This document shows, in pieces, positions 20,844 to 33,020 of a stretch of DNA of 64,000 bases. The stretch is from Tubulanus polymorphus (taxonomy: Eukaryota; Nemertea; Palaeonemertea; Tubulaniformes; Tubulanidae): the NCBI RefSeq assembly GCF_964204645.1, contig NC_134034.1:10473414-10537413 (forward strand), in the 5' to 3' direction. A model generated the notes under the pieces. That model worked only from the letters and a program-made list of their open reading frames with translations, was not told where the DNA came from and made no database searches. How positions within the stretch are numbered: position 1 is the first letter of the stretch; every line of letters starts with the position of its first letter. The position numbers and the translations under genes were made by a program.

Positions 20844-23800
20844 ATGGCGACGTCCACAGATGAAAATAAGGACCGCATGGATGAAAATAAATCGAATAAA
20901 GTGATCGTTTCTCTGAAGGGAGGCTCGAGTTTCGTGTCTTACAGACCGATATTTTCACACGATTCGAAGTTAGTAGAATACGACTAGATTTTGTTCTTTG
21001 AAGTTAGACCAACTCCCTCGATGAACAACAACTCAACAAACTGAACTTGAACTTTTTTGGGCCTGCTTTTGCCTGGGTAGTTCTGGTTAGACTGGATCTG
21101 GCATCTGACAAACACGCATACTAAAAGAAAGGAAATAATTTTTTTTATCTAGGTCCTTTTGGCTATGGAAAACGTATAGAAAATTAGAAAACGGTCTCGA
21201 TCAAAAGAAAATGTTCCTTCTACTATTTTGAAATTAAGGCTATACGTCTAAACGTATTTTTATACAAATTTAAACAAACTTTGTAGGTGGTATTGGCACA
21301 TCTTAACACATTGCCTGTTCTAGATTTGCATATTTAATGGAGGGGTGTATGGAATTATTCGTACGGGACGGGATAGGGTTAGGGTAAGGTGAGGCTATAT
21401 CTAGTTAAAACATTCGGCCGACTGTCAGCGAGCTCGGTGGTCTAGTGGTATGATGCTGCGCTAGTAATTTACTGGCCCGGGTTCGAGTCATGCTCGATCC
21501 GCTCTATTTTTCTCTAACTCTATTCTCCACACTTTCCTGGAATTTTCTAAGTCGCGCACCTCTGTACGCATGCGCGGCGTTAATCAGCCAATCAGCGACA
21601 GTTATTAGCGTACAGATCCTAGTTCCGTACCAATAGCCTCCAGAGTAATCCATATGGGTCCGTTTTATGAGCGAACATTTATAATCTGGGTACGGAGTTG
21701 GGTTTAGTTATCTATAAACTGATTATCGATTGCATCTGTTTTCCAGGTATTTGTTTTGCTGTTGCGGTAATGTGGTTCAAGTGCTAAATGTGGAAAGTGG
21801 AGAATGTGTCCACCGTTTACGAAAACACCAAAACACAGTGACTGCCGTGAAATTAAACCCCTTGAATTATCTTCAGGTAAACGTCGAACAATCAAGGTCA
21901 CAGGCCTAGATGGCATGGGCTGATTGCTTCAGAAAAATGAACACTTAAACTTAACCCTTTCAGTGCTGGCTAATTAATACCTAAAGTGCTGAAGATAAGT
22001 TGAAAATTCTGAAAAATTCCACCCTAGTGTGTTGAATAACAGGAATAGCACTATAGTGTGTCTACACCGCGGCGCGGTGTATCGTTAGTTACTAGTATTT
22101 CACTACTATGTTTGACAGGTGCTGCCATTTTTCAAGAGAGACAATTAGTAATCACTAATTAAATCAATACACTGCAGTGAGGTGTACTAGCAAAATCCAT
22201 CACTCATTCGTACACCGCACTTCGGTGTAGACGCACTGAAAGGGTTAAAAGAAATGAATATATAAGTTCATTTACGAAGAGTGAAGTCACATTTTAACCT
22301 CTGTACCAGTTCCATAATTATGGCTTAGACATAAGACCAGTCTAAGACTAAGGTCTAGTAGACTTAGTTCTATAGCCAATAAGACCAGTCTTGGGATTCG
22401 AAACCATTTTTGGTTGTTACATTACCTATATAAGTGATGAGCTTAGACTAGTCTTAAGTTGTTAGATAAGTTGTAGAATTTAGATTGTTTAAAGCTGGTC
22501 TTACGTTATCAGATTGACTATTGAACTACAGGTCTTAAACATAAGCCATTGCTGTGCAACTGGGGTGTGAAAAAAAGCCAATTACACTAGTAAAGATGTG
22601 AAAAATCTGGACAATTTATTTGGAAAATCCTGGTGTTTGTTAGAAAATATGAGAAAATCTGATTGTAAGTTGTGAAAAAATGTGAAATTGCCAGAATTCA
22701 TCAATCATTGATGAACTCTGGCAACTTCATATTTTTGTTGAACCAGTCAATCAGACCATTTTAATCAAACAAAAATTTGATACTTACTGATCTTAATTTC
22801 ATCGATTATATTTCAGTTATACTCATCAGGTTTAGACGGTCAGCTCGTCCTGTGGGATTACTTGGATGCCGTCGTTTTGAAGACATTCGATTTGAAGCTC
22901 CCGATTTTCAGTTTTTCTCCGCTGGGTCTGATGACGTTGGAGACCGGTCGGCAGGCCGAATTTCTCGTAGCCGTCAGAGCTGATAAAAGTGAGTATTGAT
23001 TGATAATCGAATCGAATGACCAACTGCGAGGATTGACCAGCTCTGACCAATCAGATGGTAGGATCGAAGATAGAGGCAATTTGCATACCAGGTGACTAGC
23101 TCTGACCAATCAGATGGTACGATCGGAGATAGAGGCAATTTGCATACCTACCAGGTGACTAGCTCTGACCAATCAGAAGTTAGGGTTAGGATTAAGCATG
23201 TGAGCGAGTTGCGCCCCCAAGTGACCAGCTCTGACCAATCAGATGGTAGGATCAGAGATAGAGGCAATAAAGAATTTGCATACCAGGTGACCAGCTCTGA
23301 CCAATCAGATGGTCGGATCAGAGATAGAGGCAATAAAGAATTTGCATACCAGGTGACCAGCTCTGACCAATCAGATGGTAGGATCAGAGGTAGAGGCAAT
23401 AAAGAATTTGCATACCAGGTGACCAGATTTGACCATGCAGAAGCTAGGCTCAGAATTAAACATATGGGCAATTTGCATACCAGGTCTGGTGACCTGCTCT
23501 GCCCAATCGGGTCCTAGTGTTAGGGTTAAGCATGTGGGCAATTTGCATACCAGGTGACCGGCTCCGACCAATCGGAAGCTTCCGAATCCAAAAATCATCA
23601 AACGATTCGTCAAGAGATTTTTCCTCTCAGTGTTGTGTATGTTTTACCTATGGTGGATATCTCGCTTGCCACTGTAAGCCATGCCAGGACCTCAATGAAT
23701 AGATAAACCTACTCCGGTCTATAAAACTAGGCTACCCAGAACTCAGTCCACATTCAAATTTAAAAAAAAAAATTGAAATTGATATTTGTAGAAAAAAATG

Positions 23801-26800
23801 TAATTAATTTCCAGGTGCCCACATCGCGAAAGTGCAGCTGCCTTCGAAACGCGAGGGGAAACCGAAAATCATTGAATTGATGAGAAACGTCAGTAAAAGC
23901 GATAAGATGTCAGCGGTCAGACTGAACGGAGAATTCGTAGTAAGCGTGAAACCTCGATGTCTCTCGATACAGTGGTTGAAGAAAGATAAATTCATCGAGT
24001 AAGTTGCGTGATTAGTTTTTTTTTTTGACTTGGCCCAGTTTTTGTACCGCGCGGAGTAGATACACCAGTGGGTAGCACAGTAGCGTGACTCGGTTTAGTC
24101 CATTTAGTGGTCCTTCATTTTAAGAATGTTAGATATCAGTTACAAAACGAGAATGTCAATGATCTGGTCTTAGGTTGTTAGGTTGGTTTAGAACCAAAAT
24201 GAACTTAGCCTATTGTCTCAAAGGAAAATTGTTAGATTGGTTATAGAACCAAAAATGAACCTAGACTGGTGGTTTCGGGGAAAGTTGTTAGATTGCACTT
24301 AAAAAAAAACTTTAAAAAAAAGCACTTAAACTGGTGGTCTCAGGGAAGTTGTGAGATTGGTCTTGAAACTGGTGGTCTCAGGGAAGTTGTGAGATTGGTC
24401 TCGAAACTGGTGGTCTCAGGGAAGTTGTGAGATTGGTCTCGAAACTGGTGGTCTCAGGGAAGTTGTGAGATTGGTCTCGAAACTGGTGGTCTCAGGGAAG
24501 TTGTGAGATTGGTCTCGAAACTGGTGGTCTCAGGGAAGTTGTGAGATTGGTCTCGAAACTGGTGGTCTCAGGGAAGTTGTGAGATTGGTCTCGAAACTGG
24601 TGGTCTCAGGGAAGTTGTGAGATTGGTCTCGAAACTGGTGGTCTCAGGGAAGTTGTGAGATTGGTCTCGAAACTGGTGGTCTCAGGGAAGTTGTGAGATT
24701 GGTCTCGAAACTGGTGGTCTCAGGGAAGTTGTGAGATTGGTCTCGAAACTGGTGGTCTCAGGGAAGTTGTGAGATTGGTCTCGAAACTGGTGGTCTCAGG
24801 GAAGTTGTGAGATTGGTCTCGAAACTGGTGGTCTCAGGGAAGTTGTGAGATTGGTCTCGAAACTGGTGGTCTCAGGGAAGTTGTGAGATTGGTCTTGAAA
24901 CTGGTGGTCTCAGGGAAGTTGTGAGATTGGTTATAGAATTAAAATGAACTTTTACCGGGTCTTGAGTTATTAAATCTTGAATCTGCTGATAAAGTCCTAA
25001 AAAGACTGACTTAGCGCATTAGCGCCACCTGATAACCCATGATTGTCAACTTGTAGTAACTTTCGTCGACCCGTTTTTCAGGCATAAACTAGTGAAGGAA
25101 CACACGAATACGAGAATGAGTTGCGTGGCGTGTCATCCGTCTGATAGCTGTATCGCCACCGGTTGCGACGACGGTATCATTCTATTGTGGTGGCATTTCT
25201 CCAGATCGGAACGCGTCGTCAAGTCGATCTATCAATGGCACGCCCTCCCGGTCGGAGATATACAGTTCACCGTAGAAGGTTTGTTTGTTTTGTTCGGTTT
25301 AGTTTACACTTAAAATCCCTTTAGGCCACACCAAAAGAAAATCCTGTTTCTCTGGCGGGGCAATCACCAAAATGGGTAGGGTAGGTAGGACATCTTTTTT
25401 TCTTTTTATAGAAAAAAAAATATCGTTTATTCTTCTATCAGTGGGTAGGTTGCCGTAAATAATTTTGACTGGACTAAATTCCTAGTCAGGAATGCGATTA
25501 ACAGCTAGTAGACCACAATAATAAAAGGAAATTGAGGTGTTTGTACAATTAACTATGAAAAAAACTATATTTTGAACATATTTCACGGAATTTGCCATTT
25601 CCAGAATCAAATTTTAAATCCGATATATTAAAATGTTTTTATAAAAAATATTTACGAGAAAGGAGAGTTTGGTAGTCGGTCGGCCACATATATATTTTGG
25701 AAAAAAGTTATTTCACTGAAAATGTTGAAAAAGGGTCGGTAGGCGATTATATTTTATTCTGAAAATGATTATTTGATATGGGGAAATAACGGGTCGGTTA
25801 GGCCCGAGAAACGGGGTTTTCTTTTGGTGTGGCCTTACTTACGTTCGTTCCCGAAATTCTGGATTTTATTCTTGTTTTTAGGTTCGTACATGATGAGCGG
25901 CGGTCAGGAAAGCGTTCTCGTCAAATGGCAGCACAACGCGTCGTCCAACGATAAACACAGTCGTCAGTTTCTGCCGAGACTCGGAGCGCCGGTGTGCTAC
26001 GTGACCACGTCGCCGGATAACGCGTGCTACGCCACTTGTCACTCGGATAACGGTAAATACAGGGTTCATAATAATGATAATAATAATAATGATAATAATA
26101 ATAATAATTTATTTCTCTACGTAGTAATTATTGTGCACTTAACATACGGTAAGAAAATTTTGAAAATTATGAATACAATTCTAGGTGAAATGCAACACAT
26201 TGAGATTACTGAAATTGTCAATTTGTTGAAACAAATATTAAAACAAATAGGTTCGTTAAAAAGATATGTTTTGAGGTTTGATTTGAAAGTTTCGACTTGT
26301 AGGACTAGATCTAATATGACTAGGGAGAGCGTTCTAGATTTCAGGAGCAGCAAATTTGATAGCTCTCTTAGCAAAATTTCTATTATGACTACATGATAGG
26401 TTTCACTAGAATCCTGAATGGAACGAAGTCAGGGGAATTTGTCGAGATCACTAGATCGCGTGTAAAATGAGTTTCCGTCTATGTCTTACGTATTTGACTG
26501 TGTTAATTGATCGGATTCTAAGCAGATCAAGTCAGGGAAACAACGTGCGTGTCAGGGAATTATAGTCAAGGAAAAAGTCAGATAATAGTGGCCACCCTGT
26601 CTAAAATATGTTCATGCCTGATGCCTACGTATTCCTGAGATAGTCTTAAACTTTCATCTCAGATCAGTCTAAGCCCATTTTGGTGGTAAATTCAATCTAT
26701 AATAACCAAAGACCATTTCCTTAGATTTGAGGCAGTTTTATTTGGACTCGGGACATTGATCGAGCCCAGACATTGAACGTAAGATGAATGTCTAATTTTG

Positions 26801-28858
26801 AAAAAAAAATTATTTTTGTTTTCAGAAATAAAAATCATCACAAATTTGATGACGATCAAACAGGTCGTGCAAGGACTGACGATCGGACACGCCGGCACTA
26901 TAAAGCGGAATCCCCTGCCGGCCGGACTGCATATCGACCCGCGAACGAAGGCGCTCGTTAGCAACGGAAAACTCGGGCATTTACAATTCTACAATTTACA
27001 AAACGATAAACAACTCTATAACGTAAGTTGAATTTACTGAGGAGTAATATCGATATTTCTAAGAGCAGATAGGGTTAAAGATTTCGACGTATTTCGATAT
27101 TTTTTCTAGTTGGATATCGTCTGTCAGAACTACGTGTCGTCTACCAGTCGCGACCGAGCGATGATCGTCACAGAGTTGGAAAACGTCGCTTTCGACGCGT
27201 CCGGAAACTGGCTCGCGACCGTCGAACATTGGCACGACGCCAGCGAGGAGTTCTCGCGCGAGTTCCGACTGAAGTTCTGGCGATTCGACGCGGCGACGCA
27301 ACGGTAAGAGATTTATTATCTTATGACAGTGTTCTTACAACGCCTTGATCCTTGAAAACTCCCTCTGAACCAAAAATGTTTTTCAAGGTCCTTGAATTCG
27401 AGTAAAATGGCCAATAGTCGAAGAAATCTCCTTGAATTTTGAGAAATTGGCTATGAGAAAAATGTTTAGGTTTTAGGCCTAGTTATTACACAGGGCCCAA
27501 TTTTACAGTTCTGAGTTAAGATTTGTCTACTCTCAGAGTTAACTCATTGAAAACGAACTAACTTTAACTCAGAGTTAACTCGAACTCACAACTGTGGAAC
27601 TGGGTCCAGATGAATTCCATCGAATTAAATGGTTTACTGAGAAAAAAAGGTAGCAAATTAGGAGGATTCTATAGTAATTACTGATGCAGACACTCCTTGA
27701 ATTCTGGAATGACTGATCAGTAGGGACCCCGTTATAACTGGGTCCCTACAACTCCTTGATTGTTTAAAATCTTCTAAACTGAGAATCGCTTTTGCCCAAA
27801 TTCTGATGAGTAACTGCTATATAGTGGTATTCCCGTTATTCAACACACTAGGGGGGAATTTTTCAAAATTTTCAAATTATCTCCAGCACTATAGGGTATT
27901 GATTAGTCAGCACTGAAAGGGTTAATCATTCTGACCGCTGCTTTGATTGTCGTATTTCAGGTATGCGTTGAATACAGTTATCGACATGCCTCACGACGAT
28001 CGTATAAACAGTTTGAAATTCCGTCCGACGTTGAACAAGGACGACGACGCGGCAACGGTCGTCACGACCAGCGCGGACGGACGATTTAAACTATGGTCGC
28101 TCGTCGACGATACAGATATATATCGTAAGTAGACAACTGAAAACATCGATCGACTGGGTTCTTACGCGTTTTGAAAATTTGAAAATTTTTTCCACGCCCT
28201 GGAAAAGGTTATGGGAATTTTCTCTATACGGCTATGGAAAAGGTATAGAAAATCAGAAAATGGTCTGAAAATTCTATCTTGAATTTTAGGCTATATGCCT
28301 AAATGTCTGACTACACATTTGATAACAAACTTTATGAAAACACTTTGTCGATGGTATTGATAATTGGCACTTATTCACTGTGAATGAGCCTTCGCCTTGA
28401 CTGTTCTAGGCTGGCGATAGTAACGTAGTAGTTGTCCGGAAAATCGAATAATAATCATAAAAGTTATGGCAAATGAAATTGAGAAACCCGTAAGAACCTT
28501 TGATAAACTAGATGTCCATGAGGGGGCATTTGGAACTTCTACCCCGCAGTCAAGAAAAGATACTATTAAGAAACCAATTATCGCTTGCAAATTTCGTCGT
28601 AAAAGCTTCCGATGAAGTGGGATTATATCGGGTATCAGCATGTTCGTTATGGAAGCTTTTACTCTATTAGTTTAAAGGTCAGACTGAAACTTTCTGGGGC
28701 CCTCTAACGCGAATTTATTATATAAAGGGGGTGCTCTTGTAGATTGGTATTAACTTAAACCCGGTGGTTAACTCGATTCATTTTCAATCGATTAAGCCCG
28801 TGGGCCCAGTTGCATAGATGCGACTTAAGTACAAAAGTCTTAAATCTTAAGACTAGTC

Positions 28859-28898
<40 letters not shown>

Positions 28899-31800
28899 TT
28901 TATTTCTTATATAGCGCATAACTAAGATAATAATCTATGCGCTTTACAAAGGGTTAATACATTTACATAAAATCAAGAACTCATAAAATCAAGTCTTAAG
29001 TTGTTAGGTTGACTATGGAACAAAGGTGGTTTTAGACTGGTCTTAAATCTAAACCTTGACTGTGCAACTGACCTCTTGGTTTAAGTTAATACCATAAAAC
29101 CGTGCCGAGGTATTGACGTAGTAGGATTTTATCATCGCCATTGCATTCACGAGACCGAAATAAAAACGTTTAGATTTTTTGTTTTTTCAGGTAAGAATCA
29201 ATGTTGGAATTGCGAGTCGGTCGGATTTTACCGACGAATGAAGGCCTCGGACGGCGACTTCTCCGAGGACGGTTCGATTTTAGCGGTCGCGTTCGAAAGC
29301 GTTCTGACGCTGTGGGATCCCGATACGGACGTGCTGAGAAAGACCTTCGACTGCTTAGAAAATATCAGGTAAGCGCGCGGGTCGAGTTCAAACACGGTCC
29401 CTACAGCTCCTTTGATTCCTCAAAAACTCCTGAAAAACGGTTTTGAAGGTGCTTGAAACTCCTTTAATTTGAACAAAATGCCCGAAGCTACAATTTTGAG
29501 AAATGGGCGATTAGAAATTTTTATCTCGTTTATAGATGTACAGTAGATGAAATAAAGCTTAAATAGCTTAAATCGATACAGTTTGAGACCATGATTTTTA
29601 AAAATCTTTTTGTTGAAATAGTTGTGTGAAGTTCGGACGAAAGACATCTGCTCAGAGAATTGTCGTCGTGACAACCAATCATCTATATGTGTGGAATATT
29701 CCAACTTGTACCGGTAAGAAGAAAAAACCCGACGACCAATGAGAGTGATTCCGACCTCTAAATTCAATAAATTTCGTCTAACATGGACAAACTAGGACTG
29801 GCAAGTGAAGGATTATAAGATATGTTAGGTCTAGGATGATAGTTTCGTTTTTGTCGAAGTTAGTTATAAATCTTAGTTGGCCAAGTCTGAGTTAGCCGAG
29901 GTTTGTTGTAGTATGAACCCTAATAGGAGGAGTGATATTCAAAGATATTGCCTGTGTCTGGGGTACCCCTACAGTATTCTAGTTCATTGCCTGTGTCTGG
30001 GGTACCCCCAGGGTGTTCTAATAATATGTTCCCTTTTCACATTAACAGTTAGCTGGAAAGTGAGTTTGAATGTAAGGCGACTGGTCTCGGATCCTGAGAG
30101 CGAACATATGGCGGTATTTACCCAGTCACTCGATGGTAAGTTGATAGTAATCTCGATTTTTCATTGCCCGTACAGTGCCCACAGTGCGGTGTATAATCCA
30201 CCTACCCTAAATTATTTGTACCGCTTCTTTAAAAGAGTCAAAGAGTCGAGTGAATTTTGTTGAATAAGCTAAAAGTCATGGAAATACGTTGATATCGCTA
30301 GATCACGCGTAAAATCGAACAGTTCCGTGTATATTTAATGTATTTGACTGTGATTATTGATTGGATTCTAAGCAGATCAAGTCAGGAGAATCAACTTGCG
30401 TGTCAGGAAACAAGCGAGTTAAATAAAAGAGGCCTGAATGTCACGAGTGAATCTTACACGGTCTTTTCGTAATTGACTTTTTTTGCAGTGCACGTGTTTA
30501 CGCCTTCGAACCCGAAGCCGGTTTACTCGCATTTGAAAGCGACGACCGAAGACGTCATCGGCGCGATATTCGTACCGCAGTCCGCCGAATCCAACGCCGC
30601 CGCGTTCGACAAAGACAGTCCGCTGTCGTGGCAACGGCATTCTCGATTGTACTTCATGACTAAATCACAGGTATGAACGCGGATGTTGTCCGTCTGCCCC
30701 CCCCCCCTGTTGCGAGATTTTCGAATGTTAAACCTAAGTGAAATTCGAAATTACCCGAAAACTTGAACGAGGCCATGATTTCGAGGGGTCTTACGTATCA
30801 AGGGAAATCCGGGTTTATTTTTCCCTGCAGTGAAATCAGGGAGTTCTGAATCTTTTCTTGACGATCAGAGAAAATTTGGGGATTTGAATTTTCGGTGTCT
30901 TGTTGCTCTTGCCGGTGAAGAGTGGCACGAGGAACCTCTTGATAACAAGCAGCCTTCACTGAGGATGTCTTATAATTCAATCAGGGAATTTTTGGTGTCT
31001 TGTTCTTGCTGGTGACGAGCGGCTCAATGAACCTCCTGATAAGAAACAGCCCTCACTGAGAATACCTTATAATTTAATCAGGGAATTTGAATTTTTTTAT
31101 TTGAATTTTTAGTGTCTTGTTTTTGCTGTTGCCGAGTGACACAGGGAACCTCTTCATAAGCCCCCACTGAGGATAACTCGTAATTTAATTAGGGAATTTT
31201 TTTTCAAAGGTACAGGGAAATATCCAGGAACTTTTGGATTCCCTGATCTGTGAGAACCGTGTGATTCTTTGAAATATCCATCGTTTAATAAATAACCCCA
31301 CGTGTGCTAGATACGAAGGAGGAAAATTGTGAAATTTCAATTTCATTTTCAGCATCTTCTGACGTTGAATTCTGCGACGACGGAGAGTCGGACGGAGTCA
31401 GCGGACGCCGACTCTGACAACGCGACGACGGTCTCTAATTTCGTAAACGCGAAAGCGACGAATGTTCCTACGACTCCGTTTAATCAGTTGCTGGCTCGGA
31501 CGAAAAAAACGGGCGTCGTCGCGGCGAAACCCGAGCTACTCGTCGGGAAAATCGGCGGCAAAAGGAACGAAATTCTAGACGATGTACGTTGTTTTTTGAT
31601 ACCGCGTTTAATTCGAAAAAATGAGTTATCTAAATAATCATTCAAACAGGCGATCTTTTCTGTATCGATTTGATGATGTCATAGTGGGATTTATAGAGGC
31701 AGACATATTATCTCTCTAAGTGTCAATTTGATACAAAATTGTAATTTTGAATGTAATATTCTTTTCTATAGATGTTGATGACGCCGGCGCATGTGCTGCC

Positions 31801-32683
31801 CTCCGTGACCGTTTTATGTAACACGTTCCTTCACTCAACGATGCTCAACAAGTCGTTCGAGTCGTCATCAAAAAATAGGTCAGTATTTTCTGGAAATAGG
31901 TCAGCAGTTAGGGGCTAGTTCATAGGGTTCATAGCATTAATAGTCTTTGATTTTCCATACCTTTTCGAGGGCCAAAATTTCTATAACTACTAAATAATGA
32001 GGAATTCACTAAGGCAGAATCGAAAGTCTTTGCAAATAAATGCTACAATGCGACCACTAACCAGGAAATCAGGGAATTTCCTTTTCTTTAAAGAAGTCCG
32101 GGAATTTAGTATTTAAGCTCGAAATCAGGGGAAAGTTAGGAAAATTTGTTGAGATCGCTAGATCAAACTGTTTTCATCTATGTCTTACATATTTGACTGT
32201 GTTAATTAGTTGAGTCAGGGAAAATAACATTTATGTCGGGGAATGATCAGCTAGGGGGAAAAGCAAGTCAAATAAAAGTGGCCAGCCTTTCCTAGACCTG
32301 CAGTTAAACGGGAACACGTCTAAAATTGAGGGGGACACGAATTAGACTAATTTTGTAAATGTACTAAATGAAAGGCCACATGGCTTGAGCTTAAGTAAAG
32401 AATGATTTAGATTTCCGATTTTTCAATTATTTTAAGAACTGAAAAGGATGATGAAGATGATGAAAATGGGAATTCAGATTCAGATATGGAAGTCGATGAC
32501 GACGACGAGCCGAGCCGCGAATCTCGGCAGCGGCAGACGGAAACTAAAAATTCTCAGCAGACGGAAACCGATTGTTCACAGCAGACGGACTCCGCTGCAG
32601 ACGTCGACAATAAACTGACGAGGAAATTACCGAGACCTAAAACATTTCAATGGCTGCGAAAAACTTTATCGACAAAAACTTGA
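20844..32683 (+). CDS. WDR75: WDR75, SSU processome WD40 protein
   Basis: WDR75 (yeast Utp17) is a nucleolar factor of the t-UTP part of the small-subunit processome, needed for rRNA transcription and pre-18S processing. Sixteen exons join in phase: 20844-20968, 21747-21876, 22817-22988, 23815-23998, 25082-25278, 25882-26052, 26826-27022, 27110-27303, 27961-28124, 29191-29368, 29622-29713, 30049-30135, 30489-30670, 31353-31583, 31772-31878 and 32437-32683, giving 885 residues (human 830). WD-type strands include DGQLVLWDY, CVACHPSDSCIATGCDDG, ESVLVKWQH, IDPRTKALVSNGKLGHLQFY, SGNWLATVE, DGRFKLWSL and HLYVWNI. The C-terminal TPAHVLPSV motif is typical of the family. The tail is acidic and rich in Q, T and E (QQTET, QQTDS), ending in a basic stretch. 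The ATG at 20844 places the first propeller strand correctly. Introns hold MITEs and minisatellites. Confidence 0.96.
21150..21345. mobile_element. Diverged copy of the GGTTCTTACG MITE family
   Basis: Shares GGCTATGGAAAA, TATAGAAAATTAGAAAA and an AGGCTATACGTCTAAACG stretch with 28170-28505 and 40057-40400. It is in WDR75 intron 1. Confidence 0.55.
21370..21620 (+). mobile_element. tRNA-derived SINE-like repeat
   Basis: After a GGGTTAGGGTAAGGTGAGGC lead comes GGTGGTCTAGTGGTATGATG (A-box-like) and GGGTTCGAGTC (B box). The T and acceptor stems do not pair, so it is not a functional tRNA. It shares its lead with 5285-5505. It is in WDR75 intron 1. Confidence 0.5.
21951..22248. mobile_element. 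TTAA-flanked MITE, inverted full copy
   Basis: TTAACCCTTTCAGTGC starts it and GCACTGAAAGGGTTAA ends it. The interior is colinear with 11117-11397 in reverse, including the CACCGC palindromes. It is in WDR75 intron 2. Confidence 0.88.
22310..22565. mobile_element. MITE of the CTTAGAC/CTTAAGACCAGTC family
   Basis: An inverted-repeat element rich in GGCTTAGAC, AAGACCAGTCTAAG and TTAAGTTGTTAG, ending in GCTGTGCAACTGG. Relatives: 28805-29075 (carrying a SINE tail fragment), 43374-43506 and 52115-52258. It is in WDR75 intron 2. Confidence 0.75.
23035..23575. repeat. Minisatellite, about 66-bp unit, about 8 copies
   Basis: The unit contains GACCAGCTCTGACCAATCAG, then ATGGTAGGATCAGAGATAG and TTTGCATACCAGGT. 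Copy lengths vary. It lies in WDR75 intron 3, about 50 bp after the donor of exon 3. Frames on both strands are artefacts. Confidence 0.92.
24330..24935. repeat. Minisatellite, 38-bp unit, about 16 near-identical copies
   Basis: The unit ACTGGTGGTCTCAGGGAAGT plus TGTGAGATTGGTCTCGAA repeats with almost no variation, implying recent growth. The flanks at 24140-24300 carry a diverged MITE of the CTTAGAC family, with GTTGTTAGATTGGTTATAGA, from which the unit seems derived. It is in WDR75 intron 4. Confidence 0.95.
26068..26125. repeat. AAT/AATG microsatellite with SINE-like end
   Basis: An ATAATAATAATG run 16 bases after the donor of WDR75 exon 6, followed by TTTATTTC, resembles the inverted tail of the window's SINE family. 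Confidence 0.6.
26400..26602. mobile_element. CAGGGTGGCCAC-family element (hAT-like MITE), partial
   Basis: Contains the family core: ATCACTAGATCGCGTGTAAA, GTATTTGACTGTGTTAATTG and TCTAAGCAGATCAAGTCAGG, ending GTGGCCACCCTG. Other copies: 30224-30440, 32040-32292, 37681-38216, 48930-49165 and 63865-64000. CAGGG-type ends suggest hAT mobilisation; this is inference. Confidence 0.65.
27494..27612. mobile_element. Small MITE with CAGTTCCACAG-type ends
   Basis: Runs from GGGCCCAATTTTACAG to CTGTGGAACTGGGTCC with inverted AGAGTTAACTC motifs. A relative is at 43271-43370. Its right end, read in reverse, is the core of the 39-bp minisatellite at 9245-9765. It is in WDR75 intron 8. Confidence 0.65.
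27813..27925. mobile_element. TTAA MITE, partial copy
   Basis: Matches the right 40 percent of 11117-11397 and ends GCACTGAAAGGGTTAA. It is in WDR75 intron 8, 35 bp before exon 9. Confidence 0.85.
28170..28505. mobile_element. GGTTCTTACG MITE
   Basis: Begins GGGTTCTTACGCGTTTTGAA and ends with the inverse CGTAAGAACC. Contains GGCTATATGCCTAAATGTCT, shared with 40057-40400. It is in WDR75 intron 9. Confidence 0.7.
28805..29075. mobile_element. CTTAGAC-family MITE with inserted SINE tail
   Basis: Ends are CCAGTTGCATAG and CTGTGCAACTG. The middle (28858-28980) is an AAT run plus TTTCTTATATAGCGC, the inverted 3' end of the SINE at 4111-4433. This is a second case of SINE sequence within a MITE. 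It is in WDR75 intron 9. Confidence 0.7.
30770..31240. repeat. Degenerate tandem repeat, about 100-bp unit
   Basis: About four diverged copies of a unit with AATCAGGGAATTTTTGGTGT, CTTGTTCTTGCTGGTGACGA and CCTCACTGAGGAT lie in WDR75 intron 13. Confidence 0.75.
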
Positions 32684-32696
32684 TATTTATTTTTAA

Positions 32697-32702
32697 AATA
32701 AA
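32697..32702 (+). terminator. WDR75 polyadenylation signal
   Basis: AATAAA 14 bases after the WDR75 stop codon. It implies a very short 3' UTR and leaves about 320 bp to the next start codon. Confidence 0.6.
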
Positions 32703-33020
32703 ATTAGAGAAAAATGTACGGCATTTATATCGAATGAATTTTTGCGTTTTGCAAAATGTTTCTTCTTTTGAATTCGCGGCAAAAAATAATTTGGAGCTGT
32801 GGTTGCTACTATAGCACTGAGGTATCCGGTGCCCGCGTGGGATCCGGCGGCAGGCGATAGACCTTGGTAAGCGAGGATGACCGCTAATCAATAAACCAGG
32901 AGGTGGCGCCCTCTAGTTGAAGGATTAATTACAGCCGGTGTTAAACAACTTTTCTTTATTCGCGGCTAGGACGATTTTTACGGCGATTTGTTGATTAAAC
33001 TCACGTTAAAACAGCGAACG

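Noticed and set aside
21426-21500. Possible tRNA gene
   Set aside because: A and B boxes are present, but the T and acceptor stems do not pair; called a SINE-like repeat.
23035-24935. Regular arrays that superficially resemble CRISPR repeats
   Set aside because: Units abut directly with no unique spacers, the host is a eukaryote and no cas genes exist; they are minisatellites.
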